The position numbers and the translations under genes were made by a program. Shown here one piece after another: positions 1 to 7,819 of a DNA stretch of 64,000 nt (the first letter of the stretch is position 1; each line of letters begins with the position of its first letter). The notes under the pieces were generated by a model, which made no database searches, was not told where the DNA came from, and saw only the letters and a list, made by a program, of their open reading frames with translations. Origin of the DNA: Streptomyces sp. NBC_00286 (lineage in GTDB: Bacteria > Actinomycetota > Actinomycetes > Streptomycetales > Streptomycetaceae); assembly GCF_036173125.1 (NCBI RefSeq), contig NZ_CP108054.1:7717001-7781000 (forward strand), written 5' to 3'.

Positions 1-249
1 CCACTCGTAGCGCGTACGGGACATCAGGCCGACCCGGTCGCCGGGCTGCACCCCCGACGCGATCAGGCCCTTGGCGGCGGCCTGCACCTCGGCGAGGAAC
101 ACGGTCGCGGTGACATCCGTCCAACTGCCGCCCACCTTGCGGGCGATGACCGCGACATCCGGATGCTGCGCGGCGTTTCTGCGGACGATGTCGGTCAGAT
201 TGCCGTCCGCAGGGACCTCGTACAAAGCCGGAAGGCTGAACTCGCGCAA
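1..249 (-). CDS. Long-chain acyl-CoA synthetase, N-terminal 83 residues (runs off window edge)
   Basis: This is the start of an AMP-forming fatty acid CoA ligase, which activates fatty acids to acyl-CoA using ATP and CoA; only 83 codons are visible and the gene continues beyond base 1. The reading frame is open to the edge and encodes REFSLPALYEVP, then NLTDIVRRNAAQHPD and a segment GVQPGDRVGLMSRTRYEW that is typical of the N-terminal domain of this family. The start is taken as TTG at 249 because AGGAG lies about 10 nt upstream and no in-frame ATG fits. The catalytic AMP-binding motifs are outside the window, so substrate chain length cannot be judged. It is divergent from the metallophosphoesterase gene. 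Confidence 0.85.
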   Translation of the reverse strand, partial: MREFSLPALYEVPADGNLTDIVRRNAAQHPDVAVIARKVGGSWTDVTATVFLAEVQAAAKGLIASGVQPGDRVGLMSRTRYEW

Positions 250-567
250 GACTGCTGCTCCTCATAGGGCGCCGACGCCACGACCTCGTGTGTTGCGACG
301 GAGCGGTCCAAGGCTCGGGCGGGCACTCGGGGATTCAGTTGTTGAAACCCTGAGTACACGGGACTGCCCGGAGGTTACCCGTCGGTACCACTTCTGCGAC
401 AGGGGCCCGGGGGAGATGTTCCCCGCGTCACAACGGCGTCACGCGTCCGGACCTTTCCCGGACGAGCGTAATCGAGTATGGGACGCCCCGCGAAGTCACC
501 GCAGGTCCGGCCACGTCTGCACACCTTGTCTACACACCTTTGCTCCACGCGCTTACCCTTGATCGCC
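250..567. other. Divergent intergenic region without a gene
   Basis: About 318 bases separate the divergent acyl-CoA synthetase and metallophosphoesterase genes. Open frames across it lack ribosome binding sites and look like shadows. It must hold the promoters of both genes, but I cannot point to a convincing -35/-10 pair. A TACCCT eight bases before the metallophosphoesterase ATG is a possible -10 for a near-leaderless start. Confidence 0.5.
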
Positions 568-1359
568 ATGGCAGGCACTCAAGGCGGCACCCCCAGGACG
601 CGGATCCACGTCGTCAGTGACGTCCATGGAAACGCCCGTGACCTGGCCAGAGCCGGAACCGGCGCGGACGCCCTGATCTGTCTCGGCGACCTCGTTCTCT
701 TCCTCGACTACGCCGACCACTCGCGCGGTATCTTCCCCGACCTGTTCGGCACCGAGAACGCGGACCGCATCGTCGAGTTGCGCACCGCCCGCCGCTACGA
801 GGAGGCGCGCGAGTTCGGCAACCGGCTCTGGGCGGGTGTCGACCGCGGCTCGGCCATCGAGAAGGCCATACGCAAGCAGTACGCCGAGCTGTTCGCCGCC
901 TTTCCCACGCCGACGTACGCCACGTACGGCAATGTCGACATGCCGACCTTGTGGTCCGAATACGCCGGCCCCGGCACCACCGTGCTCGACGGGCAGCGCG
1001 TCGAGATCGGCGGCTGGACCTTCGGCTTCGTCGGCGGGGGCCTGCGCTCGCCGATGCGCACGCCGTACGAGATCAGCGACGAGGAGTACGCGGCCAAGAT
1101 CGAGGCCCTCGGCGAGGTGGACGTCCTGTGCACGCACATCCCGCCGGAGGTCCCCGAGCTCGTCTACGACACGGTGGCGCGGCGCTTCGAACGGGGCAGC
1201 CGGGCGCTGCTGGACGCGATCCGGAAGACCCGCCCGCGGTACTCCCTCTTCGGGCACGTCCACCAGCCGCTGGTGCGGCGGATGCGCCTTGGGGCGACCG
1301 AGTGCGTCAACGTCGGGCACTTCGCGGGATCGGGAAAGCCGTGGGTTCTGGAGTGGTGA
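568..1359 (+). CDS. Calcineurin-like metallophosphoesterase
   Basis: A 263-residue cytoplasmic phosphoesterase with the full dimetal motif set of the calcineurin-like family: SDVHGN (about residues 17-22), GDLV (40-43), GNVD (121-124), CTH (188-190) and GHVHQP (229-234). These Asp, His and Asn residues bind two metal ions and activate water to cleave phosphoester bonds; the natural substrate is unknown. I chose the ATG at 568 because the family motif begins shortly after it; an upstream in-frame start at 478 would add 30 unlikely residues from intergenic DNA. No signal peptide or membrane segment. The next gene, an SRPBCC protein, follows after 146 bp in the same direction. Confidence 0.88.
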   Translation: MAGTQGGTPRTRIHVVSDVHGNARDLARAGTGADALICLGDLVLFLDYADHSRGIFPDLFGTENADRIVELRTARRYEEAREFGNRLWAGVDRGSAIEKAIRKQYAELFAAFPTPTYATYGNVDMPTLWSEYAGPGTTVLDGQRVEIGGWTFGFVGGGLRSPMRTPYEISDEEYAAKIEALGEVDVLCTHIPPEVPELVYDTVARRFERGSRALLDAIRKTRPRYSLFGHVHQPLVRRMRLGATECVNVGHFAGSGKPWVLEW

Positions 1360-1505
1360 TGTCCGAAGTGGTGACGTCCTGGGACTCCCGGCGACGGGTG
1401 GCCTGCCGTCACGCGGTAGCCTTCACGCTGCATCCGCAGGTAGAACCTCAGGAACGTTGAGAAACACCCCTCTTTGTCCGGACCGCATCTGGAGGAGCCA
1501 CAGCG

Positions 1506-1949
1506 ATGGCGGAACACACCAGCTCGAGTATCACGATCGAGGCGGCACCGGCCGACGTCATGGGGGTGATCGCCGACTTCGCGCGCTACCCGGACTGGAC
1601 CGGCGAGGTGAAGGAGGCCGAGGTCCTGGCCAGCGACGACCAGGGCCGCGCCGAGCAGGTACGCCTGGTCATGGACGCCGGCGCCATCAAGGACGACCAG
1701 GTCCTGGCCTATACCTGGACCGGCCCCCACGAGGTCTCCTGGACCCTGGTCAAGTCCCAGATGCTCCGCTCCCTGGACGGGTCGTACATCCTGAAGCCGG
1801 CGGGCGCGGGCTCCACCGAGGTCACCTACAAACTGACGGTGGACGTCAAGATCCCCATGCTCGGCATGATCAAGCGCAAGGCGGAGAAGGTCATCATCGA
1901 CAGGGCGTTGGCGGGCCTGAAGAAGAGGGTGGAGACGGGCGGCGAGTAG
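1506..1949 (+). CDS. SRPBCC (START-like) family protein
   Basis: A 147-residue protein of the polyketide cyclase/dehydrase or SRPBCC helix-grip fold, which binds hydrophobic ligands in a deep cavity. The N-terminal strand SSITIEAAPADVMGVIADF followed by RYPDWTGEVKEAEVL is the usual opening of this family, and the C-terminal helix ends in a basic stretch (MIKRKAEKVIIDRALAGL). No catalytic residues can be assigned, so the ligand is unknown. The start ATG at 1506 has a strong GGAGGAG about 9 nt upstream. It sits between the phosphoesterase and an ArsA-like ATPase, all on the same strand. Confidence 0.85.
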   Translation: MAEHTSSSITIEAAPADVMGVIADFARYPDWTGEVKEAEVLASDDQGRAEQVRLVMDAGAIKDDQVLAYTWTGPHEVSWTLVKSQMLRSLDGSYILKPAGAGSTEVTYKLTVDVKIPMLGMIKRKAEKVIIDRALAGLKKRVETGGE

Positions 1950-2123
1950 CCGCCCGGGCTGTGGGCGGCCGCGCCGCACCGCTGTGACCGCTGCGGGCAG
2001 CCCGCCGCTACCGCTGCCCGCTGTGGGCAATCGTTCCGCGCCGGCGGAACGGGTGGGCACAGCACACCAGTACCGGGTGCAGTCATAGCAAGGCTCAACG
2101 ATAAGTAACCCCGAGCGGAGCGC
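1950..2123. repeat. Intergenic repeat-like sequence with hairpin at 2033-2050
   Basis: This spacer is built of reiterated short words (GCTGTGGGC at about 1958 and 2021, GCTGCGGGC between them) and contains a perfect inverted repeat, GTTCCGC (2033-2039) with GCGGAAC (2044-2050), followed by GGGTGGGCACAGC. From memory, GGGCAATCGTTCCGC-type elements recur between Streptomyces genes, but I cannot check the copy number here. The gene that follows begins with unusually A-ending codons. Confidence 0.45.
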
Positions 2124-3293
2124 ATGCGCACAGTCCTAGTCACCGGCCCCGGCGGCTCCGGCCGCACGACCATCGCCGCGGCCACGGCACTAAAAGCCGC
2201 CCGCCAGGGCACAAAAACCCTGCTCCTGAGCGCAGACCGCACAGACACCCCCGGCGCCGCCCTGGGCCGGCCCACCGCCCCAACCCCCGCGGTGGCGGAC
2301 CCGAACCTGACAACCTGGCGCCCAGACGCCGGCGAGGACTTCCGCGAAGACCTCCTGGCCTTCCAGGAGAGGGCCGCCTCCGCCCTGGACCTGCTCGGCG
2401 CCACCCGCCTGGACGCGGAGGAACTCACCCCCCTCCCCGGCGCCGAAGAACTCGCCCTCCTCCGCGCCCTCCGCGACGCGGCAACGGCAGACACGTACGA
2501 CCTCCTGATCGTCGACCTGCCCCCCACCCCCCACGCGCTGGCCCTCCTCGCCCTCCCCGAGCAACTGCGCCGCTACCTCAGCCGCCTGCTCCCCGCCGAG
2601 CGCCAAGCGGCCCGCGCCCTGCGGCCCGTACTCGGCCGCCTTGCCGGCGTCCCGATGCCCGCGGACCGGCTGTACGACACGGCCGCCCGCTGGGACCTCG
2701 AACTCGCCGCGGTGGAGGCGGTGTTGGCGGACCGGTCGACGACCGTACGGCTGGTCGCCGAGCCCGGCCCGGCCGGCACCGACGCCGTACGCACCGCCAC
2801 CACCGGCCTCGCCCTGCGCGGACTGCGCCCCGACGCCCTGATCGCGAACCGCGTCCTGCCCGAATCGTCCCCCGACACCTGGCTCGCGGGCCTCGCGGCC
2901 CAGCAGCGCAAGGCCTTGGACGAGTGGCGGGGCACGTACGAGGTGTGTGAGGTGCCGCACCTCGGCCGCGATCCGCGCGGACCCGACGACCTCACCGCGC
3001 TGCCCGTGCCCGGCGCGGGCCCGGCCCCGCGCCCGGTCGAGTGGACGATGACCGACCGGCTCTCCGCGGACGGCGTGATCGTCTGGCACATCCCGCTGCC
3101 CGGTGCGGTACGGGACGACCTCGAGCTCATCCGGCGCGGCGACGAACTCGTCGTCACCGTCGGCCCGTTCCACCGCATCGTCCCGCTCCCCTCGGCCCTC
3201 TGCCGCTGCACCGTGCACGGCGCCGCCCTGCGCGACGGCGAGCTGCGCATCCGTTTCGCACCGGACCCGGAGCTGTGGCCGCGGGGAACGTGA
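2124..3293 (+). CDS. ArsA/GET3-like ATPase with altered P-loop
   Basis: A 389-residue soluble protein of the ArsA/GET3 (SIMIBI) NTPase family. The N-terminus, VLVTGPGGSGRTT (about residues 4-16), aligns with the deviant Walker A motif GKGGVGKT but both lysines are replaced (P and R). The switch segment LLIVDLPPTPHALALL is present, and the last 80 residues (from about 305) resemble the small HSP20-like domain found at the end of bacterial ArsA homologues. Partners and cargo are unknown; nothing nearby suggests arsenic resistance. The start ATG has GCGGAG close upstream. The first 400 bases use many A-ending codons, unlike the rest of the gene. Confidence 0.8.
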   Translation: MRTVLVTGPGGSGRTTIAAATALKAARQGTKTLLLSADRTDTPGAALGRPTAPTPAVADPNLTTWRPDAGEDFREDLLAFQERAASALDLLGATRLDAEELTPLPGAEELALLRALRDAATADTYDLLIVDLPPTPHALALLALPEQLRRYLSRLLPAERQAARALRPVLGRLAGVPMPADRLYDTAARWDLELAAVEAVLADRSTTVRLVAEPGPAGTDAVRTATTGLALRGLRPDALIANRVLPESSPDTWLAGLAAQQRKALDEWRGTYEVCEVPHLGRDPRGPDDLTALPVPGAGPAPRPVEWTMTDRLSADGVIVWHIPLPGAVRDDLELIRRGDELVVTVGPFHRIVPLPSALCRCTVHGAALRDGELRIRFAPDPELWPRGT

Positions 3294-3455
3294 CGGTGGC
3301 TGCGGGGAACGTGACGGTGGCTTCGGTACGTTGACTGAGTTGGCCGGGTTGGCCGAGTACGTGCCCGTACGGGATTCTTGGCCGCCGGAGACGGTGAACG
3401 GCACATCCCGTTCGGGTAACGTCGAGAGACACAGAGCCAATGCTTGGAGTCCGCC

Positions 3456-3941
3456 ATGAGCGATGAGCGCCCCACGTCCGACGCCGCGGAGGACGCCCTC
3501 GAGAAGGCGCACGGCAGCGAGGTGCGAGCGACCGACGCCGACGCCTGGGCGACGGCGTGCGCGGAGGACCTGGCCGCGGAGAAGGCCCGCCGCCGCGCCC
3601 AGTACGGCCCGCCTCCCGGCTCGGCCGGCGAGGAACTGCGCAAGTTCTTCGACACCGTCACCGACCGGCTGTCCGGACTGCAGTCGCCGCTGCTCGGCGC
3701 CGTGGCCGGCGGTGCCGCCCAGCAGATGGTGAACCAGGTCGTGCAGCAGGCCAAGGCCGCCGTCGAGCCCGTGATCGAGCGCAACCCCGACCTCTTCGAC
3801 CACCTGGCCGCGGCCGGCAACGAACTCCTCGCCGCCTACCGCTCCGCCGTCGAGTCCCAGGAGCGACGCTGGACCCAGGACCAGCCCCCGCACCGCCCTG
3901 ACGAGGACTCCGGTCCCGGGGAGCACATCGACCTGGACTGA
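3456..3941 (+). CDS. Conserved hypothetical protein, DUF5304-like
   Basis: A 161-residue acidic protein of unknown function found in Streptomyces next to glucokinase. It is predicted to be largely helical: an acidic N-terminus, a central amphipathic section (EELRKFFDTVTDRLSGLQ, then a Gly/Ala-rich turn and QMVNQVVQQAKAAVEPVIE) and a disordered Pro/Asp tail. There is no signal peptide or clear membrane span. ATG at 3456 was chosen because GGAG sits 6 nt upstream; the in-frame TTG at 3444 overlaps this site. A strong hairpin follows the stop codon. Confidence 0.75.
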   Translation: MSDERPTSDAAEDALEKAHGSEVRATDADAWATACAEDLAAEKARRRAQYGPPPGSAGEELRKFFDTVTDRLSGLQSPLLGAVAGGAAQQMVNQVVQQAKAAVEPVIERNPDLFDHLAAAGNELLAAYRSAVESQERRWTQDQPPHRPDEDSGPGEHIDLD

Positions 3942-3973
3942 AATCCCCCGGACGCCCTGCAATCCCCGGAGGC

Positions 3974-4029
3974 CCTGCCGTCGGCTTCCCGCCTGTCCGG
4001 CGGGCGGACGACGGGAAGCCGACGGCAGG
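3974..4029 (+). terminator. Long perfect hairpin between DUF5304-like gene and glkA
   Basis: Two 18-base arms are perfectly complementary: CCTGCCGTCGGCTTCCCG (3974-3991) and its complement at 4012-4029, with a 20-base loop that can itself fold. No T-run follows, as is common for terminators in high-GC actinobacteria. It lies 32 bases after the upstream stop and 50 bases before glkA, so it could end the upstream transcript or act in the glkA leader. Confidence 0.65.
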
Positions 4030-4079
4030 CCCTCGGATAAGGTTGGCCGTAGCGGGGCTCGACCGAAACTGAGGGATTC

Positions 4080-5033
4080 ATGGGACTCACCATCGGCGTC
4101 GACATCGGCGGCACGAAGATCGCGGCCGGCGTGGTCGACGAGGAAGGCAACATCCTCTCGACCCACAAGGTGCCGACTCCGGGCACGCCCGAGGCCATCG
4201 TGGACGCCATCGCCTCCGCCGTCGAGGGCGCCCGTGCCGGACACGAGATCGTCGGCGTGGGCATCGGCGCCGCAGGGTACGTCAACCGGCAGCGTTCCAC
4301 GGTCTATTTCGCGCCGAACATCGACTGGCGCCAGGAGCCGCTGAAGGACGAGGTCGAGCGCCGGGTGGGCCTGCCGGTCGTCGTGGAGAACGACGCCAAC
4401 GCGGCCGCCTGGGGCGAGTACAAGTTCGGCGGGGGCAAGGGCCACCGCAACGTCATCTGCATCACGCTCGGCACCGGCCTGGGCGGCGGCATCATCATCG
4501 GCAACAAGCTCCGTCGCGGCCACTTCGGCGTCGCCGCCGAGTTCGGCCATATCCGGGTTGTGCCGGACGGCCTCCTCTGCGGCTGCGGCAGCCAGGGCTG
4601 CTGGGAGCAGTACGCCTCCGGCCGCGCCCTCGTCCGCTACGCGAAGCAGCGCGCCAACGCCACGCCGGAAAACGCCGAGATCCTCCTCTCCCTGGGCGAC
4701 GGAACCCCCGAGGGCATCGAGGGGAAGCACATCTCGATGGCGGCACGACAAGGCGACCCGGTAGCCGTGGACTCCTACCGCGAACTCGCCCGCTGGGCAG
4801 GCGCAGGCCTGGCAGACCTGGCCTCCCTCTTCGACCCCTCCGCCTTCATCGTCGGCGGCGGCCTCTCAGACGAGGGCGAACTGGTCCTGGACCCCATCCG
4901 CAAGTCGTACAAGAGGTGGCTCGTCGGCGGAAACTGGCGCCCAGTAGCCGACGTAATCGCCGCACAGCTAGGCAACAAGGCGGGCTTGGTAGGCGCAGCA
5001 GACCTGGCGAGGGAGCCGGACCCGATCATGTAA
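4080..5033 (+). CDS. glkA: Glucokinase (ROK family)
   Basis: ATP-dependent glucose phosphorylation to glucose 6-phosphate; in Streptomyces this enzyme is also central to glucose repression. The 317-residue sequence carries the N-terminal phosphate loop DIGGTK (8-13), the sugar-binding VENDANAAAWGE (102-113) with catalytic Asp105, the GTGLGGG loop (131-137), and the ROK zinc site built from His157 and the CGCGSQGC cysteines (167, 169, 174). Length equals that known for Streptomyces GlkA. GAGGG lies upstream of the ATG. The 5' two thirds have normal codon use, but the last 300 bases shift to A-ending codons next to an intergenic repeat. Confidence 0.96.
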   Translation: MGLTIGVDIGGTKIAAGVVDEEGNILSTHKVPTPGTPEAIVDAIASAVEGARAGHEIVGVGIGAAGYVNRQRSTVYFAPNIDWRQEPLKDEVERRVGLPVVVENDANAAAWGEYKFGGGKGHRNVICITLGTGLGGGIIIGNKLRRGHFGVAAEFGHIRVVPDGLLCGCGSQGCWEQYASGRALVRYAKQRANATPENAEILLSLGDGTPEGIEGKHISMAARQGDPVAVDSYRELARWAGAGLADLASLFDPSAFIVGGGLSDEGELVLDPIRKSYKRWLVGGNWRPVADVIAAQLGNKAGLVGAADLAREPDPIM

Positions 5034-5042
5034 CGCAGGGTT

Positions 5043-5210
5043 CAGGGGAGCCGCTCCGTAAGGGGCGCGGGGCTGTGTCGATTTGCGGCTCCGCCGCGTG
5101 GGCGCGACCAGCCACGCTCAGCTTGCAGGCGAACCCGCGCTCCACCGCCGGTAGGGGCGCGGCGAACTGCGCGACAAGCCACAGACAACCGTCAGTCGCC
5201 CACAACCCCC
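5043..5210. repeat. Modular intergenic repeat, copy A (modules 1 and 2)
   Basis: Module 1 (about 5060-5117) has the core AGGGGCGCGGGGCTGT, then TGCGGCTCCGCCGCG and GGCGCGACCAGCCACG. Module 2 (about 5153-5203) has AGGGGCGCGGCGAACTGCGC then GACAAGCCAC and CAGTCGCCCAC. Matching modules recur at 9912-10053 and 20715-20960 in this window, all in the same orientation. No ORF is supported here. Confidence 0.8.
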
Positions 5211-5263
5211 GCTCCCCGAGCTATTAGGCGCCCCCACCCGCGGTCCAACCGTAAATTGACCGC

Positions 5264-6019
5264 ATGCCAACGCCGCCGCTCCCAACCTCCCACACCGAAC
5301 CCGACGGTTCAGCCGTCATCCGAGTCCTCAGCTACAACATCCGCTCCATGCGCGACGACACCGAGGCGCTGGCCCGAGTCATCCGCGCCTGCGCCCCGGA
5401 CCTCGTACTGGTCCAAGAAGCCCCCCGCTTCTTCCGCTGGCGGAAAAAACTGGCCCGCCTGGCCGCAGCGTCGGGCCAGGTGATCCTCTCCGGCGGGGCC
5501 ACCGCATCAGGCCCCGCCCTCCTCTCCTCCCTCCGGGCAACAGTCGAGCGCAGCGAGGACGTACTCCTGCCCCTCACTCCCGGCCTCCACCGCCGCGGCT
5601 TCGCCACCGCGGTCGTACGGTTCGGAGCCGCCCGCCTCGGCGTACTGAGCTGCCACCTCTCGCTGCAGAAGGACGAACGCCACGAGCAGGGCGGCATGCT
5701 CCTCGACCGCCTGGCCGCACTCGAAGCGCCGTACGCGATCGCAGGCGGCGACGTGAACGAACGCCCCGGCGGCCGTACGTTCAAACGCCTCGCCACCGAA
5801 CTCCAGGACTGCTGGGCGGTCGCCCCCTGGGGCGGCGAGTACACCTCCACGCCCACCGCCCCGCATCAGCGGATCGACGCCCTCTTCGCCACCGACGGCA
5901 TCGAAGTCCTGGGCTGCGGCGTCCCCTTGGGGCAACCGGGCGTCACGGAAACAGACTTGAGGGCGGCCACGGACCATCTGCCCGTACTGGCCGCCCTCAG
6001 AGTGCCCGCCCACAAGTAA
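5264..6019 (+). CDS. Endonuclease/exonuclease/phosphatase family protein
   Basis: A 251-residue metal-dependent phosphodiesterase of the EEP (DNase I-like) superfamily. It shows the motif series expected for catalysis: SYNIR (strand 1), VLVQEAP with the metal-binding Glu, SCHLSLQ, GGDVNERPG, RIDALF and the terminal ATDHLPV containing the catalytic His. Substrate could be nucleic acid or a phospholipid or inositol phosphate; the sequence does not decide. No signal peptide. The ATG at 5264 is preceded by TAAATT ending 7 nt before it, so a leaderless transcript is possible. Its 5' half has slightly A-enriched codons. Confidence 0.85.
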   Translation: MPTPPLPTSHTEPDGSAVIRVLSYNIRSMRDDTEALARVIRACAPDLVLVQEAPRFFRWRKKLARLAAASGQVILSGGATASGPALLSSLRATVERSEDVLLPLTPGLHRRGFATAVVRFGAARLGVLSCHLSLQKDERHEQGGMLLDRLAALEAPYAIAGGDVNERPGGRTFKRLATELQDCWAVAPWGGEYTSTPTAPHQRIDALFATDGIEVLGCGVPLGQPGVTETDLRAATDHLPVLAALRVPAHK

Positions 6020-6034
6020 GAGCGCGGACCGCGG

Positions 6035-6757
6035 TCACACCACCGCGCCGCGCCCCGGATCATCGTCCTCGTCCTCGTCGCCCGGATGCATCCGCAGGAC
6101 CAGCGTGCCGAAGCCGCCCACGAAGCCGCCGATGCCGAGCGTGGCCAGCCACCAGGTCATGTGCCAGTCGAACAGCACGGCGAGCAGCAGCAGAAGGGGG
6201 CCGCCGAGCACGGCGAGCCAGGCGAACTTGGCCGTGGTGTCCGCGGCGGGCAGCGGCGGCGGCTCGGGCGGTACGAAGTGGCCCTCGTCGTCCGCGTCGA
6301 AGTCCTCCTCGGAGGGCTCCGGCGCCTGGTAGTCACGCGGGCCCCCGACCCCGGGCGGGAAGGCGACGGAGCTGCCGAGCGGCTTCTCGCCGGCGGGCTT
6401 GTCGTCCCCCTTTCTGAAGTCCGCCTTCTTGCCGGCCGTCGACTGATCGTCCCTCGTATCGCCGTCGGAACCCTCGGACGCCTCCGAGCCCCTGGGCCTC
6501 TCCTTGGTGTCCCCGGGCCGCTCGGAGTCGGTGCCGTCCGGCTCGTCCGGGCCCTTCGCGTCGTTCGTCTCGGACTCCAGCAGTGCCAGGTCCTCGACCG
6601 ACTTGAAGGGCTTGGCGCCGGGCGGGTCCGGCGGTTCCTCGCCGTACCCGGCGACGATCGCAGCCCAGGCCGCGGCCTCGTCGAACGACGGCCCCTGTTC
6701 CTCGCCGGGCGGCGCGTCCTTCTCCTCGGGCTCGCGGTCCGCGTCGTGCTCAGCCAC
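6035..6757 (-). CDS. Acidic membrane-anchored hypothetical protein
   Basis: A 240-residue protein whose first 165 residues are highly charged, acidic and probably disordered (repeated Glu, Asp, Pro, Ser). Two transmembrane segments follow, about residues 173-192 (FAWLAVLGGPLLLLLAVLFD) and 195-213, with a short acidic tail, so the large domain should face the cytoplasm. No enzymatic motif is visible. Its ATG overlaps the end of the upstream alpha/beta hydrolase gene by 8 bp, which suggests translational coupling and a shared transcript. Function unknown. Confidence 0.75.
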   Translation of the reverse strand: MAEHDADREPEEKDAPPGEEQGPSFDEAAAWAAIVAGYGEEPPDPPGAKPFKSVEDLALLESETNDAKGPDEPDGTDSERPGDTKERPRGSEASEGSDGDTRDDQSTAGKKADFRKGDDKPAGEKPLGSSVAFPPGVGGPRDYQAPEPSEEDFDADDEGHFVPPEPPPLPAADTTAKFAWLAVLGGPLLLLLAVLFDWHMTWWLATLGIGGFVGGFGTLVLRMHPGDEDEDDDPGRGAVV

Positions 6758-7586
6758 CAGTGGCCGTCCCTTCCTGCTGACCCACCTGACCTGCCTGACC
6801 TGACTGGTCCATCCGAACCGCGTCGGGCTGCTTGCCGGCTTCCGGCGCCAGCCGCTCGACGAAGGCGAAGCTCTCCTCGAAAATACGGTCCGCGTCGTGG
6901 TCCAACGTCGCGACGTGGTAGCTCTGTTCCAGCACGATCTCCTGTACGTCCGTGGAGGACACCCGGCTCAGCACCCGCGCCGAGTCGGCCGGCGGCACCA
7001 CGTGGTCCTGGACGCTGTGCAGAAGCAGCAGCGGCTGCGTGACCTGCGGAAGCTCGCCGTCGACCAGCCGGAAGAAGTTCCGCAACGAGTGCGCCGCGTG
7101 CAGCGGAACCTTGTCGTAGCCGATCTCGACGCTGCCCTCCTTGGCGATGTCGCTGGCGATCCCCTTCGTCGTACGGACGACATGGCGGGCCAGCGGAAGG
7201 GCGTACGCGGACAGCCCGTGCACCTTGTTCGCCGGGTTGACGACGACGATCCCGCTCACCGCGTCCCCGTGCTTCGCGGCCAGCCGCAGGGCCAGCGCGC
7301 CGCCCATGGAGAGTCCGCAGACGAAGACCCGGGAGCAGCGCTCACGCAGGGCGCGCAGCTCGCGGTCCACCTCCGCGTACCAGTCCTGCCAGCCGGTGAG
7401 CTGCATGTCCTCCCAGCGTGTGCCGTGTCCGGGCAGCAGGGGCAGCGAGACGGTCAGACCGCGCTCGGCGAGATACTCCGCCCAGGGGCGCAGCGACTGC
7501 GGGGAACCCGTGAAGCCGTGACAGAGAAGGACGCCGACCTCTCCGCCGTCGTGGCGGTACGGTTCGGCTCCAGGAAGGACCGGCAC
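6750..7586 (-). CDS. Alpha/beta hydrolase (carboxylesterase type)
   Basis: A 278-residue serine hydrolase. The oxyanion motif CHGFTGSP (about residues 22-29), the nucleophile elbow GLSMGG (about 91-96), the acid residue in SVQDHVVP and the catalytic His in SYHVATLDHD form a complete triad in the order of Est30-like carboxylesterases. It should cleave esters of short to medium acyl chains in the cytoplasm; the physiological substrate is unknown. It heads a two-gene transcript with the acidic membrane protein. A promoter-like element with the 8-nt-spaced bipartite motif lies at 7725-7747. Confidence 0.87.
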   Translation of the reverse strand: MPVLPGAEPYRHDGGEVGVLLCHGFTGSPQSLRPWAEYLAERGLTVSLPLLPGHGTRWEDMQLTGWQDWYAEVDRELRALRERCSRVFVCGLSMGGALALRLAAKHGDAVSGIVVVNPANKVHGLSAYALPLARHVVRTTKGIASDIAKEGSVEIGYDKVPLHAAHSLRNFFRLVDGELPQVTQPLLLLHSVQDHVVPPADSARVLSRVSSTDVQEIVLEQSYHVATLDHDADRIFEESFAFVERLAPEAGKQPDAVRMDQSGQAGQVGQQEGTATGG

Positions 7587-7724
7587 CTTCGGTCTCCTGT
7601 TCGTCTGAAGGGGCGTACAAAGGGACGTACCAAGGAATGTCTCAAAGGGTGTTCAGGGGCGTTCAGGGGTGTTCATCCGACAGGGGCGACAAGACGATCA
7701 CCCCGAGACTTCGAGGTGTACTTC

Positions 7725-7747
7725 ACCGTACGCGACGGCACTGACAC
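7725..7747 (-). promoter_or_regulatory. Bipartite damage-type promoter motif for the hydrolase operon
   Basis: Read on the minus strand: GTGTCAGTG, then 8 nt, then TACGGT. It matches the RecA-NDp consensus (tTGTCRgtg-N8-TAnnnT) except for the first base. The inferred transcript would have a leader of roughly 130 nt before the hydrolase ATG. Confidence 0.55.
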
Positions 7748-7768
7748 CGACCAGGGCCGTCGGGTCCT

Positions 7769-7791
7769 TTGACAGTGCTCCGGGTTAGGGT
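7769..7791 (+). promoter_or_regulatory. Bipartite promoter motif for the acyltransferase gene
   Basis: TTGACAGTG, 8 nt, TAGGGT. Same spacing as the other six copies, with A for T at the fourth base. The predicted start site lies near 7798, about 22 nt before the GTG start. It is back to back with the element at 7725-7747. Confidence 0.6.
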
Positions 7792-7819
7792 CTGATCCAC
7801 GGACACAGGAGGCAGTCGG

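Noticed and set aside
2190..4751. Very long minus-strand open frame (853 codons) across the ArsA-like gene and glkA
   Set aside because: It is the antisense shadow of high-GC genes with strong codon bias; composition is Gly/Arg/Ala/Val-rich without any domain, and the plus-strand frames encode recognised families.
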